Origin: Arachis hypogaea
Taxonomy: Eukaryota; Streptophyta; Magnoliopsida; Fabales; Fabaceae
Direction of reading: 5' to 3'
Length of the DNA: 64,000 bases
NCBI RefSeq assembly: GCF_003086295.3
Contig: NC_092040.1
Coordinates: 54,663,559-54,727,558, forward strand
Positions 46,347 to 56,173 of this stretch are shown piece by piece. How positions within the stretch are numbered: the stretch's first letter is position 1; each line of letters starts with the position of its first letter. The position numbers and the translations under genes are program-made. The notes below the pieces were generated by a model, which worked only from the letters and a program-made list of their open reading frames with translations, ran no database searches and was not told the origin of the DNA.

Positions 46347-46383
46347 TTGCTTGGGGACAAAAAACAATTTAAGTTTGGTGTTG
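46347..46383 (+). other. AGGA-hairpin module h, abutting the M LTR (decayed stem)
   Basis: TTGCTTG, GGGA, CAAAAAA, spacer CAAT, TTAAGTTTGGTGTTG; LTR starts at 46384. The 3' arm has lost pairing; spacing and the 15-mer are kept. Confidence 0.7.
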
Positions 46384-47731
46384 TGATGAGTAGATAATTT
46401 ATACGCTTTTTGGCATTATTTTTAGGTAGTTTTTAGAATGTTTTAGTTACTTTTTATTATATTTTTATTTAGTTTTTATGAAAAAATCATATTTCTTGAC
46501 TTTACTATGAGTTTGTGTGTTTTTTCTGTAATTTCATGTAATTTCTGGCTGAAATTGAGGGACCTGAGCAAAAATCTGATTCAGAGGCTGAGAAAGGACT
46601 GCAGATGCTGTTGATTTCTGACCTCTCTTCACTCAAACGCTTTTTTCTGGAGCTACAAAAGTCCAATTGGCACGCTCTCAATTTGTCTGGAAATCTAACA
46701 TCTTGGGCTTTCCAGAAATGTAAAATAGTCTATACTTTGCTCGAGATTTGATGGCCCAAACTAGCGTTAAAACACCCACCAGAGACCATTTTCTGGCGTA
46801 AAATGCCGAAACTGGCACCAAACTAGAGTTAAACGCCCAAACTGGAATCCAAGCTAGCGTTTAACTCTAGAAAAGGCCTATGCACATGTAAAGCTCAATG
46901 CTCAGCCCAAGCACACACCAAGTGGGCCCCGGAAATAAATTTCTGCACTATCTGCACTTAGTTACTTATTTTTTGTAATCCTTAGTAACTAGTTTAGTAT
47001 AAATAGCACTTTTTACTATTGTATTTTAATCTTTGGATCATCTTTTGATCTTTTGATCAACTTTATGCTTGGCTGGCCTCACGACCATGCCTAGGCTATT
47101 TTCTCTTATGTATTTTCCAACAGTGGAGTTTCTACACCTAAGAGATTAAGGTGCGGAGCTCTGGTGTTCTTCATGAATTAATGCAAGTACTATTGTTTCT
47201 CTTTAAATTCATGCTTACTTCTTCTCCAAGATATACTCTCGTACTTAATTAAGTTAAGTTAGAATAAAGGGGTGATCCGTGACAATCACCCACTATCTTC
47301 GTTACTCGCTTAGCCAAGATCCGCGTGCCTGACAACCACAAGCGGTCTACATGATGTTCAATATAGTCATTGAACGACAGTCGGAGTATAGTCTCTTGGG
47401 TCTCTGATCCATGAACCGAGTCTGCGAGGTTTGAACCTTCGTGGTATAGGCTAGAATCAATTGGCAGCATTTCTGAGATCCGGAGTCTAAACCTTGTCTG
47501 TGGTATTCCGAGTAGGGTCTGGGATGGGATGACTGTGACGAGCTTCAAACTCATGAATGTTGGGTGCAGTGATAGTGTGCAAAAGGATAGAGAGATCCTA
47601 TTTCGACACAAGTGAGAACCGACAGATGATTAGCCGTGCGGTAGCTATGCCTGGTATTTTTCATCCGAGACGAAAAATCCGACAGTTGATTAGCCGTACA
47701 GAAACTGTAGTTGGACCATTTTTACTGAGAG
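46384..47731 (+). repeat. 3' LTR of M, truncated
   Basis: TGATGAGTAGATAATTTATACGC start; conserved box 46649-46715; palindromic words 46760-46870; TATAAATAG 46998. Breaks after ACTGAGAG; about 380 bp of the LTR 3' end are missing relative to K. Confidence 0.88.
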
Positions 47732-48022
47732 TTCAAACACTTTCGGTGAGGGTTCGATGCTCAGCTCCTTGATTCCCGGCTTTCATGAGCGTTCTTCTTG
47801 CAAGCCTACCTGAGCTTCATTTTTATACTTGAATTGGTAGGATTCATGAATTATCATATGATCTTAGCCCTACTTGTGCATATATGTTCGTGGAGATTGA
47901 TTTACCTTCAACCAAGTAGGTAGAATCATTTTGCATTTAGTTGCATTCATTTAGATAGGATGCATATAGATAGGTTGCATTGAAAATAAATGTTCATACC
48001 CCTTTTCTTGTCCTTCTTGGTT

Positions 48023-48059
48023 TAGCATGAGGACATGCTATGGTTTAAGTGAGGGGAGG
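48023..48059 (+). other. AGGA-hairpin module f, abutting LTR of N
   Basis: TAGCATG, AGGA, CATGCTA, spacer TGGT, TTAAGTGAGGGGAGG, then T and LTR TGATAAACCC. Purine-rich end. Confidence 0.82.
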
Positions 48060-48060
48060 T

Positions 48061-49400
48061 TGATAAACCCTATTTGTAGGGTTAATCTTGTATTGATTTT
48101 TGGAGATTTTATCACCTTTTACACACATTTATTCAAATATAGCATGGTTTTATAACTTTTCCCTTAATTGTGCTTAAGAGAGAAAACATGCTTTTTAGGT
48201 CTTAAAATAGCTAAATGTAATTCACCTTGATTCCATTAGATTCCTTGATATGTTTGATTAAGTGATTTCAGACTTAGGATTGTACGCGTACACGCTGATG
48301 GTTGCACATGATCCACATAATGCAACTCGTGGCCAGCAATTTTAGAAGCTTTGTAGGCCCAATCCAACTCATTTCTAATGCTATTTAAGCCAAGGATTGA
48401 GGGGGAATCAACACACTAGTCACCATTAGTTTAGTTTAGTTTAGTTTTGGAGGGAAAGTTAGTTTCTAGAGAGAGAAACTCTCCCTTCTCTCTAGAATTA
48501 GGATTAGGTTAGATCTAGATTAGGAATTCTTAGATCTAGTTTAATTTCATGTTTTGATTTACTTTTTCTTTTGTAATTCTTCTTCTTCTACATCTCTTCT
48601 CTCTAGTTTAGCATTTGATTCTTGTAATTCTCTACTTCTATGTTGATGCACTTTTGTTCTTCTATTTCTCTTTGATGCACTTTTGATTCCTCTATTTTCT
48701 CTTAATGCAATTTATGTTTTCATGTTTCTTCATTGTCCATTTGATTTGTTGTTGTTTAATTCCATGCAATTGAGTAGTGTAGATTTTCTTTCCTTGAAAT
48801 TTTACTATGCTTTCCTTTTATGCCTTCCAAGTGTTTGATGAAATGCTTAGAAGGATGTTAGAGTAGATTTTAGTGCTCTTGGATTGGAAAGGTAACTTAG
48901 AAACTCTTGAGTTACTAATGTCCAAGTAATTGATGATTGGAAGCCATTAACTCTAGTTCTCACTAATTGAATTAGTGGAGAGTTAGGACTGATGGACTAG
49001 GATTGATATAGCTCATTTGACCTTCCTTTACCAGTTAGAGGAAGATTTAATGGGATTGATCCTTGCCAATTCTCAAGTTGTGGTTAGTGATTAGGATAGA
49101 GATCCTTGACCACCAAACCTTGCCAAGACCTTTTTAGCTATTAGTTTACTTTCTTGCCATTTATCTTTCATGTCTCTTATCAAAAACCCTAAACACAACT
49201 CATAACCAATAACAAGGACACTTTATTGCAATTCCTAGGGAGAACGACCCGAGGTTTAAATACTTCGGTTTATAATTTTAGGGGTTTGTACTTGTGACAA
49301 ACAAAACTTTTGTATTAAAGGATCATTGTTGGTTTAGAAACTATACTTGCAACGAGATTTCAATTGTGAAATTCTAAACTGTCAAAAATCCAAATCATCA
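48061..49400 (+). repeat. Complete LTR between N and O (1340 bp)
   Basis: TGATAAACCC start, ...CCAAATCATCA end. Only a short GTACGCGTACAC palindromic word is left (about 48286-48298); O's copy has a longer cluster at this place, so words have been lost here. A GTTTA(GTTTA)n run lies at 48428-48446. Confidence 0.88.
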
Positions 49401-49403
49401 AAA

Positions 49404-49421
49404 TGGCGCCGTTGCCGGGGA
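49404..49421 (+). other. Primer-binding site of O (tRNA-Asp), perfect
   Basis: TGGCGCCGTTGCCGGGGA, all 18 nt complementary to the 3' end of plant tRNA-Asp including CCA; 3 nt after the LTR. Confidence 0.92.
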
Positions 49422-49567
49422 GTTGCAATGGTATTAAGTTATTGGTTATTGTATATATGTGAATATTGTGAATAGCTTGATTTTCGGATTGCTTGTTAGC
49501 TTTGCTAGTTTTAGGACTTTGTTTCATTGTTTCTTGTTAGCTTTTGTTTTTATTTTCTCTTTTCATT

Positions 49568-51165
49568 ATGAAATCTCACTTTGGCTATGAGTGTGGTTAC
49601 AACTATGTTGTAGGTAATAGAGGTTACAATGAAGAGATGCATCAAGGATGGGATGACCAAAGGTGGAAGGAGCCATATGCATATGATCAATCCTCATGGC
49701 AACAACCTCCACTAATGCATTGTGAAGAAGAGCCATTCTATGATGCATACCAATCCAATAGCTATGGTGAATCTCCTTGTGACTTTCAAGAACTACCACC
49801 ATATGCCTATGAGCCATGTCCTCAACATAGCCCTCAACCATACTCACAAGCTTCTTTTCAACAAACACCTCTATATGACCATGATCCTCACCTACCATAC
49901 CAACCACCTTTTGAACCATATGAGCCATACATAGAACCACTACCTCTACACCCTTACCAAGAAGAACCACTTTCCTATCATGAATCATTTCTCCAAAATA
50001 ATAAACTCTCTTATCCACCCCAATCTCTAATGGATGAAACCCTTGGTGTTCTTCTTCAAGGACAAGATAAAATAAAAAGGGATGTGCAACAATATGTGGC
50101 TACCTTGACCGAGGAGGTAAGCCGATTAGCCTCCTAATGCTTGAATACTCAAGAGACTTCCCTAGCTACATGTGAAGAGTCCAAGGAAGAACATAACATA
50201 AAAGAGGGATTGGAAACTCCAGTGGAGAAGGATGAATGCCACTTTGTGTTAGAACAATTGGAGAAACCTATGATCATTGAAGAAGAGGAAAAAGTGGTTG
50301 AATACTTAGGAGATGCGGAGCCCCCATGGGAACCTAAAGTTATAGACAACTCCTCCAAGAAGATTGAAGTTGATGTTAAAGAAGAACGTGCACAACCTCC
50401 AAGGCATATCCCATATGAGGACTTGGAAGGAATGGAGCAAGAATTGAGTTCCCTCGGTGATAAAGATCAAGCATCAAATCTTAGTGGTGGTGAATCCTTT
50501 GAACTTGAAGAACCTTCTCTTGACGAGATAGAAAGTGATGTGGAGGTAGATTTCTCTCGTCCTTCCATTTATGATTTGAGTGACGGAGAAGAGTTAGATG
50601 AAATTGACGAACAAAGGATTGAATTTAAAAAATCTTGTGAAGAGGTGGAAGTCCTTAGAAAAAGAAGGACGGGAGTTGAGTACGCTTTGTCAAGATCCTT
50701 GGAAGCTTCTTTGCCTAAGTTGTCATATATTCCTTCACTCGAGTGGGTAAAACTCATTTCTGTTAGCTTTATTGTACCACTTGAGTATGGTTTGCTTGAA
50801 ACAAATGGTCAACTTAGGATGATTTGTGGGATAAAGCATAAGAGAGGAATATTTAGTGGATGGCGTTGCAAATCAAGGCTCATTTTGGGTGACACTTCAA
50901 GGCTTAGATGCAAGGGTTAGGCTAGTGCTCACTTGAATGGGTCTAAAAGGAGAGTTTGATATCACATTAAGAATTCCTCTTGCTTACCACCCAGATAGAT
51001 CAATGATGATCAACCTCAAGACGGGTGTGAAAATAAAGTGTGGGATCCCGGATTACAAGATGAGGACCACTTTTGGGAGCCCATGGTTTGTGAGGAACTC
51101 CACCCAAGCTTGGAGTTATTAATCTTGAAGAATGGTGCTTATTGGAGACTCAAGCATTAGTGGAT
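49568..51165 (+). pseudogene. Tyr/Pro-rich ORF of O, best preserved copy
   Basis: Start ATG 49568 (MKSHFGYECGYNYVVG) chosen by agreement with D and F. Open to TAA 50135-50137, then in the same frame to TAG at 50918-50920, more stops after. N-terminal 140 residues Tyr/Pro/Gln-rich (ELPPYAYEPCPQHSPQPYSQ); residues 150-195 include LGVLLQGQDKIKRDVQQYVATL, possibly helical; then acidic (VLEQLEKPMIIEEEEKVVEYLGD); then a conserved block LEWVKLISVSFIVPLEYGLLE and GIKHKRGIFSGWRCKSRL. The decayed end keeps KVWDPGL and EEFKHKPP. No pol or CCHC motif. Not a family I recognise; may fill the gag role. Confidence 0.78.
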
Positions 51166-51214
51166 CTTCCAAGAAGAGTTCAAGCACAAGCCACCCTGAT
51201 GGAGCTCCCCATAA

Positions 51215-51264
51215 GTCCAACTTAAGGACAATAAACAAAAGTGCTAGGTGGGAGACACCTCACC
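51215..51264 (+). other. Two-hairpin element, copy in O
   Basis: GTCC, AACTTAA, GGAC (51215-51229); AAGTGCTA; stem GGTGGG, loop AGACAC, CTCACC with one G-U (51247-51264). Confidence 0.72.
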
Positions 51265-51464
51265 ATGGTAAACTCTTTTCATTTTTCTCCTTTGTACATA
51301 TTAATAGAATTAGTTTAATTTCATGTTTAGTTTAGTTAGTTGAGTATATTTGGTAGTATAATATGTTAAATAAGGTTTTAGAATGTTTTGGTAGCTGTTT
51401 GAAGGTTTGGAATGCTTGGTTTGGTGCAAGAACATGGAAAAATGATTTTTGAAAAACAGAGCAC

Positions 51465-51625
51465 CATCCACGCGTACGCGTACAAAGCGTGTACGCACAC
51501 TTCAGGCATTTTCGACCATCCACGCGCATGCATACATGGTGCGTATGCATGGATGCAAAAATTTCACCCCCAGCCAAAAACTCGAGAGTTAGGCTTGCAC
51601 TGTGCGTACGCACCGATGGTTGCAC
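51465..51625 (+). repeat. Palindromic-word cluster in O (ACGCGTACGCGT / GTGCGTACGCAC)
   Basis: Words near 51471, 51487, 51520, 51540 and 51602. The last one continues without a break into LTR sequence (GATGGTTGCACATGATCC), so the element interior is fused here to the middle of the LTR. Confidence 0.82.
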
Positions 51626-52600
51626 ATGATCCACATAATGCAACTCATGGCCAGCGATTTTAGAAGCATTGTGGGCCCAATCCAACTCATTTCTGATGCT
51701 ATTTAAGCCAAGGATTGAAGGGGAATCAACACACTAGTCACCATTAGTTTAGTTTAGTTTAGTTTTGAAGGGAAAGTTAGTTTCTAGAGAGAGAGGCTCT
51801 CCCTTCTTTCTAGAATTAGGATTAGGTTAGATCTAGATTAGGAATTTTTAGATCTAGGTTAATTTCATGTTTTGATTTACTTTTTCTTTTGTAATTCTTC
51901 TTCTTCTACATCTCTTCTCTCTAGTTTAGCATTTGATTCTTGTAATTCTCTACTTTTATGTTGATGCACTTTTGTTCTTCTATTTCTCTTTGATGTACTT
52001 TTGTTTCCTCTATTTTCTCTTAATGCAATTAATGTTTTCATGTTTCTTTATTGTTCATTTGATTTGTTGTTGTTTAATTCCATGCAATTGAGTAGTGTAG
52101 ATTTGCTTTCCTTGCAATTTTACTATGCTTTCCTTTTATGCCTTCCAAGTATTTGATGAAATGCTTAGAAGGATGTTAGAGTAGATTTTAGTGCTCTTGG
52201 CTTGGAAAGGTAACTTAAGAACTCTTGAGTTACTAATGTCCAAGTAATTGATGATTAGAAGCCATTAACTCTAGTTCTCATTAATTGAATTAGTGGAGAG
52301 TTAGGACTGATGGACTAGGATTGATATAGCTCATTTGACCTTCCTTTACTAGTTAGAGGATGATTTAATGGGATTGATCCTTGCCAATTCTCAAGTTGTG
52401 CTTAAGATAGAGATCCTTGACCACCAAATCTTGCCAAGACCATTTTAGCTATTAGTTTACTTTCTTGCCATTTATCTTTCCTGTCTCTTATCAAAAACCC
52501 CAAACACAACTCATAACTAATAACAAGGACACTTTATTGCAATTCCTAGGGAGAACGACCGGAGGTTTAAATATTTCGGTGTTTAATTTTAGGGGGTTGT
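51606..52600 (+). repeat. 3' LTR of O, first 230 bp missing; left of P
   Basis: Colinear with 48295-49270 of the N/O LTR. LTR start, terminal module and 3' non-coding region are absent. Resumes at 54831 after solo LTR P. Confidence 0.88.
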
Positions 52601-52884
52601 TGATGACATGTCATCATATACCCATTTTCTATGCTTTTTCATACAAGAAATTGATGATTTGTGCATAAATATTGAATGCTTTTTGTACTTAAATGATATA
52701 TTTTCTTGATATTTTAATTTTATAAATCTTGTAGAAAATAAGAAGAAAAAGAAGCAAAGAAGCACAAAAAAAGGAGAAAAAAAGAGCTTTGGGGTATACT
52801 TTGAAGTTGGGGTACACTTTGGAGCCTTAGGCCACACTTTTAAAAGCGTGGCCCATGACCAAATCAAGGAAGGAAGCAGCCAGC

Positions 52885-53625
52885 ACGCACACTGCCCTGC
52901 CCTTGCCAAGGGCAGGGCAGAATCGTGATGCAAAGTGTGGTTGGAAGCAAGAATTTTCGCTAAGTTAAAATCTGGCCGCACACAGCATGACCATGCCTAC
53001 TTCAAAGGGCTATAACTTGAGCTACAGACGTCCAATTGATGTGCTTCCAGCTGCGTTGGAAAGCTGACATTCAGAGCTTTCCAACGATATATAGCAATCC
53101 ATATTTGGCGCACAATTGGGACAGGAACGAAAGGCATCTTTAAGGGCCATGAGAAAGCAAGAAACTAGGCCTTACTTTGGTGCCAAGAAAGCCAAGGAAA
53201 TTAAGTAGCGTGTGTTTCGGCCATGGTTCGAACTTGGGACATCAAAGTGAAAACACTGCCCTGCCCTCCGCGAGGGCAGGGCAGCATTTGGATTGGTGCA
53301 CAAATCTGGCGCACCACACACAAATCTGGCGCACCAATTCTCTCCTGGCAGCACCAGCGTGCATCGCAACTCAATCCTGGCAGCACCATATTTTTCTGCC
53401 CTGCCCTCCGCGAGGGCAGGGCAGCATCCCATGCACCAAGGAAAATTTCTGGCGCACCAATTTCTGAGTCTGGCGCACCAATTCTTGATTCTGGCAGCAC
53501 CGTGGCACGTTCTGGCACACCAACTTTTCCTGCCCTGCCCTTGGCGCGGGCAGGGCAGCATTTCACGCACCAAGGCCGCACCACAACGCACCAAATCCTG
53601 CCCTGCCCTCCACAAGGGCAGGGCA
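52885..53625 (+). repeat. GC-rich palindrome cluster in P
   Basis: Five hairpins with arms CTGCCCTGCCCT and AGGGCAGGGCAG around a 5-nt loop such as CCGCG (perfect 12-bp arms at 53256-53284; others near 52889, 53397, 53530 and 53598), interspersed with about ten TCTGGCGCACCA words. Confidence 0.92.
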
Positions 53626-53836
53626 GCCTCCTGGGAACCCATGGGTCAAAATTCAACTCAAATTCCCTTTGAACCCAAATCTTCACCAATTGAACCAAGG
53701 CCATCCAAGACCCATCTCTCCTCAAATCCAAAGCAAGCAAAGCCCACATCATCACTCAAAGGCACATGGATAAATTAGATTAGGATTTTTATTTTAATTG
53801 TAATTTGTTTTAATTTCATTTTCACTTTGAAAAGCC

Positions 53837-53846
53837 TATATAAAGG
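53837..53846 (+). promoter_or_regulatory. Probable TATA box of LTR P
   Basis: TATATAAAGG about 740 bp downstream of the conserved box; followed by a pyrimidine-rich region. Confidence 0.5.
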
Positions 53847-54830
53847 CATCACTCTCATTTCAAAAGGCGAGCCCCATTAGAGAATATTTGAGTGCAGCTC
53901 TCTTAGTTTTCATTTTCGTTTTGGATCTTGGGTGGAGAATTGAAGAACTTCTGTTTCAATTCCACCTTGAGATCTCTTGTTAATCTTTCTGCATAATTCA
54001 AAATCCATTTGCTGTTTTAAATCTTCTTCTTCTGCAACTTTAGCTTTTCTGTTTTGGATCTTGAATTGAGGTTGAAGAGCTCCATTGATTCAAATTCTGA
54101 GAATCATCTTCCACTCTTCCTCTCAATTGATCTAAGGATTGGGTTTTAATCTTCTCTGCTATTTTTAAACCTCAGTTTCTTCTGCAATATATTTTCTGAC
54201 TGAGCAAAGGAGAATTGAGATCCAGATTTGCTTCCTGAGTTCATTGCTCTTCTTGGATCCTCAAATCCTCTTTTAGATTTTACAATTGAGCTAAGTTTCT
54301 TTCTGTCTTGTTCTTCAAGCAATTTTCATCTCTGTTTGAATCTGCTGCACTTACTTCATCTTTTATTTCTTTGCTTGATTGCATTTTACATTTTCTTATT
54401 GAGGTTTTAATTCCCAGCACCCAATCCCTTTTACTTTTTATGCAATTTAATTATTCTGCAATTATTCTAAGTGCTGCTTATTGCTTTCCTTTAAATTTCC
54501 TGCACCCAATTCCCTTTACATTTCCTGCAATTTACATTTCTTGTCATTTAAGTTTCTGCAATTTACATTACTTGTTCTTTAAGCTTCCTGCCTATTTACA
54601 TTCTGTCATTTACAATTCTTGTCAATTTACTTTCTGTTGGCTACGATTTCACTCAACTTCACTTCAATGTTAGCTTGACTAAACTAATCACCCACTAAAG
54701 TTGCTTGATCCATCAATCCCTGTGGGATCGACCTCACTCTAAGTGAGTTATTACTACTTGATGCGACCCGGTACACTTGCCGATTGGATATGTGTGTTGG
54801 AAATTCATTTTTCCACAAAAACACCATCAA

Positions 54831-54946
54831 GTTGTACTTGTCACAAACAAAACTTTTGTATTAAAGGATTATTGTTGGTTTAGAAACTATACTTGCAATG
54901 AGATTTAAATTGTGAAATTCTAAACCATCAAAAATCCAAATCATCA
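54831..54946 (+). repeat. 3' LTR of O, end right of P
   Basis: GTTGTACTTGTCACAAAC... to CCAAATCATCA; matches 49287-49400. Confidence 0.9.
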
Positions 54947-55907
54947 ACTGCTTGTGGTTGTTAGTCATGCGAATCTTGACTAAGCGAGTAACGAAGATAG
55001 TGGGTGATTGTCACGGGTCACTCCTTCATTCTGACTTAACTGAATTGAGTATAAGAGTATGTCTTGGAGAAGAAGTAAGCGTGAATTGAAAGAAAAATAA
55101 TAGTACTTGCATTAACTCATGAAGAACAGCAGAGCTCCGCACCTTAATCTATGAGGTATAGAAACTCCATCGTTGGAAAATACATAAGAGAGAAAGGTCT
55201 AGGCATGGTCGAATGGCCAGCCTCCCTCAAAGTGATCTAAAGATAAAAAGATAATCCAAAGATGAAAATACAATAGTAGAAAGTTCTATTTATACTAAAC
55301 TAGTTACTAGGGATTACAGAAAATAAGTAACTAAGTGCAGATAGTGCAGAAATCCACTTCTAGGGCCCACTTGGTGTGTGCTTGGGTTGAGAATTGAGCT
55401 TTACACGTGAATAGGCTTTTTCTGGAGTTAAACACCAGCTTGGATGCCAGTTTGGGCGTTTAACTCCAGTTCTGGTGCTAGTTCTGGCGTTTTACGCTAG
55501 AAAAGGGTCTCTGGTGGGTGTTTGGACGCCAGTTTGGGCCATCAAATATCGGGCAAAGTATGGACTATTATACATTGCTGGAAATCCCAAGATGTCTACT
55601 TTCCAACGCAATTGAGAGCATACCAAGTAGGCTTTTGTAGCTCCAGAAAATCTACTTCGAGTGCAGGAGGGTCAGAATCCAACAGCATCTATAGTCCTTT
55701 CTCAGCCTTTGAATCAGACTTTTGCTCAGGTCCCTCAATTTTAGCCAGAAAATACCTGAAATTATAGAAAAACACACAAAATCATAGTAAAGTCCAGTAA
55801 TGTGATTTTTGCATAAAAACTAATAAAAATATGATAAAAAGTAACTAAAACATACTAAAAACTATATAAAAACAATGTCAAAAAGCGTATGAATTATCCG
55901 CTCATCA
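54947..55907 (-). repeat. 3' LTR of Q, truncated
   Basis: Minus-strand start TGATGAGCGGATAATTCATACGC (55907); conserved box 55570-55650; palindromic words 55425-55530; TATAAATAG 55294-55286. Breaks at 54947 against the end of O. Confidence 0.88.
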
Positions 55908-55944
55908 CAACACCAAACTTAAATTGTTGCTTGTCCCCAACCAA
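55908..55944 (-). other. AGGA-hairpin module i, abutting the Q LTR
   Basis: Minus strand TTGGTTG, GGGA, CAAGCAA (6 of 7 pairs), spacer CAAT, TTAAGTTTGGTGTTG, then LTR. Confidence 0.72.
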
Positions 55945-56173
55945 CCAAAAACAAAATAGGATAAAAAGAAGAGAATATACAATAAAATTCGAAATATCAA
56001 TGAAGCTTAGTTCTAATTAGATGAGCGGGGCTAGTAGCTTTTTGCTCCTGAACAGATTTGGCATCTCACTTTATCCTTTGAAGTTCAGAATGATTGGCAT
56101 CCATAGGAACTCAGAATTCAGATACTTTTATTGATTCTCCTAGTTTAGTATGTTAATTCTTAAACACAGCTAC

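Larger units (their letters stand above)
44592..47731 (+). mobile_element. Element M: env-position ORF end, 3' region and truncated 3' LTR
   Basis: Left part is cut by L inside the ORF. A segment of about 360 bp is inverted in place. The 3' non-coding region (45340-46346) matches B and Q. Module h abuts the LTR, which breaks off at 47731 (ACTGAGAG) where N begins. Confidence 0.8.
52601..54830 (+). mobile_element. Solo LTR P (about 2230 bp) with target-site duplication GTTGT
   Basis: Starts TGATGACATGTCATC, ends AACACCATCAA; GTTGT at 52596-52600 and 54831-54835 (end base ambiguous by one). Contains a GC-rich palindrome cluster (52885-53625), the conserved box (53018-53095, arms TTGGAAAGC / GCTTTCCAA), TATATAAAGG at 53837, and the 3' block GGGATCGACCTCACTC shared with LTR A. 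Related to A's LTR family. Confidence 0.88.
47732..54946 (+). mobile_element. Elements N and O: D-like elements sharing one LTR
   Basis: 47732-48060 is the 3' region of one element (N) with terminal module; the following complete LTR (48061-49400) is directly followed by a perfect PBS and the ORF of a second element (O), so the LTR serves as 3' LTR of N and 5' LTR of O. O ends in a 3' LTR piece split by solo LTR P. Such a shared LTR is expected from unequal recombination between two copies. Confidence 0.75.

Noticed and set aside
53172..53778. Long ORFs up to 184 codons on both strands
   Set aside because: By-products of the GC-rich repeats in solo LTR P.
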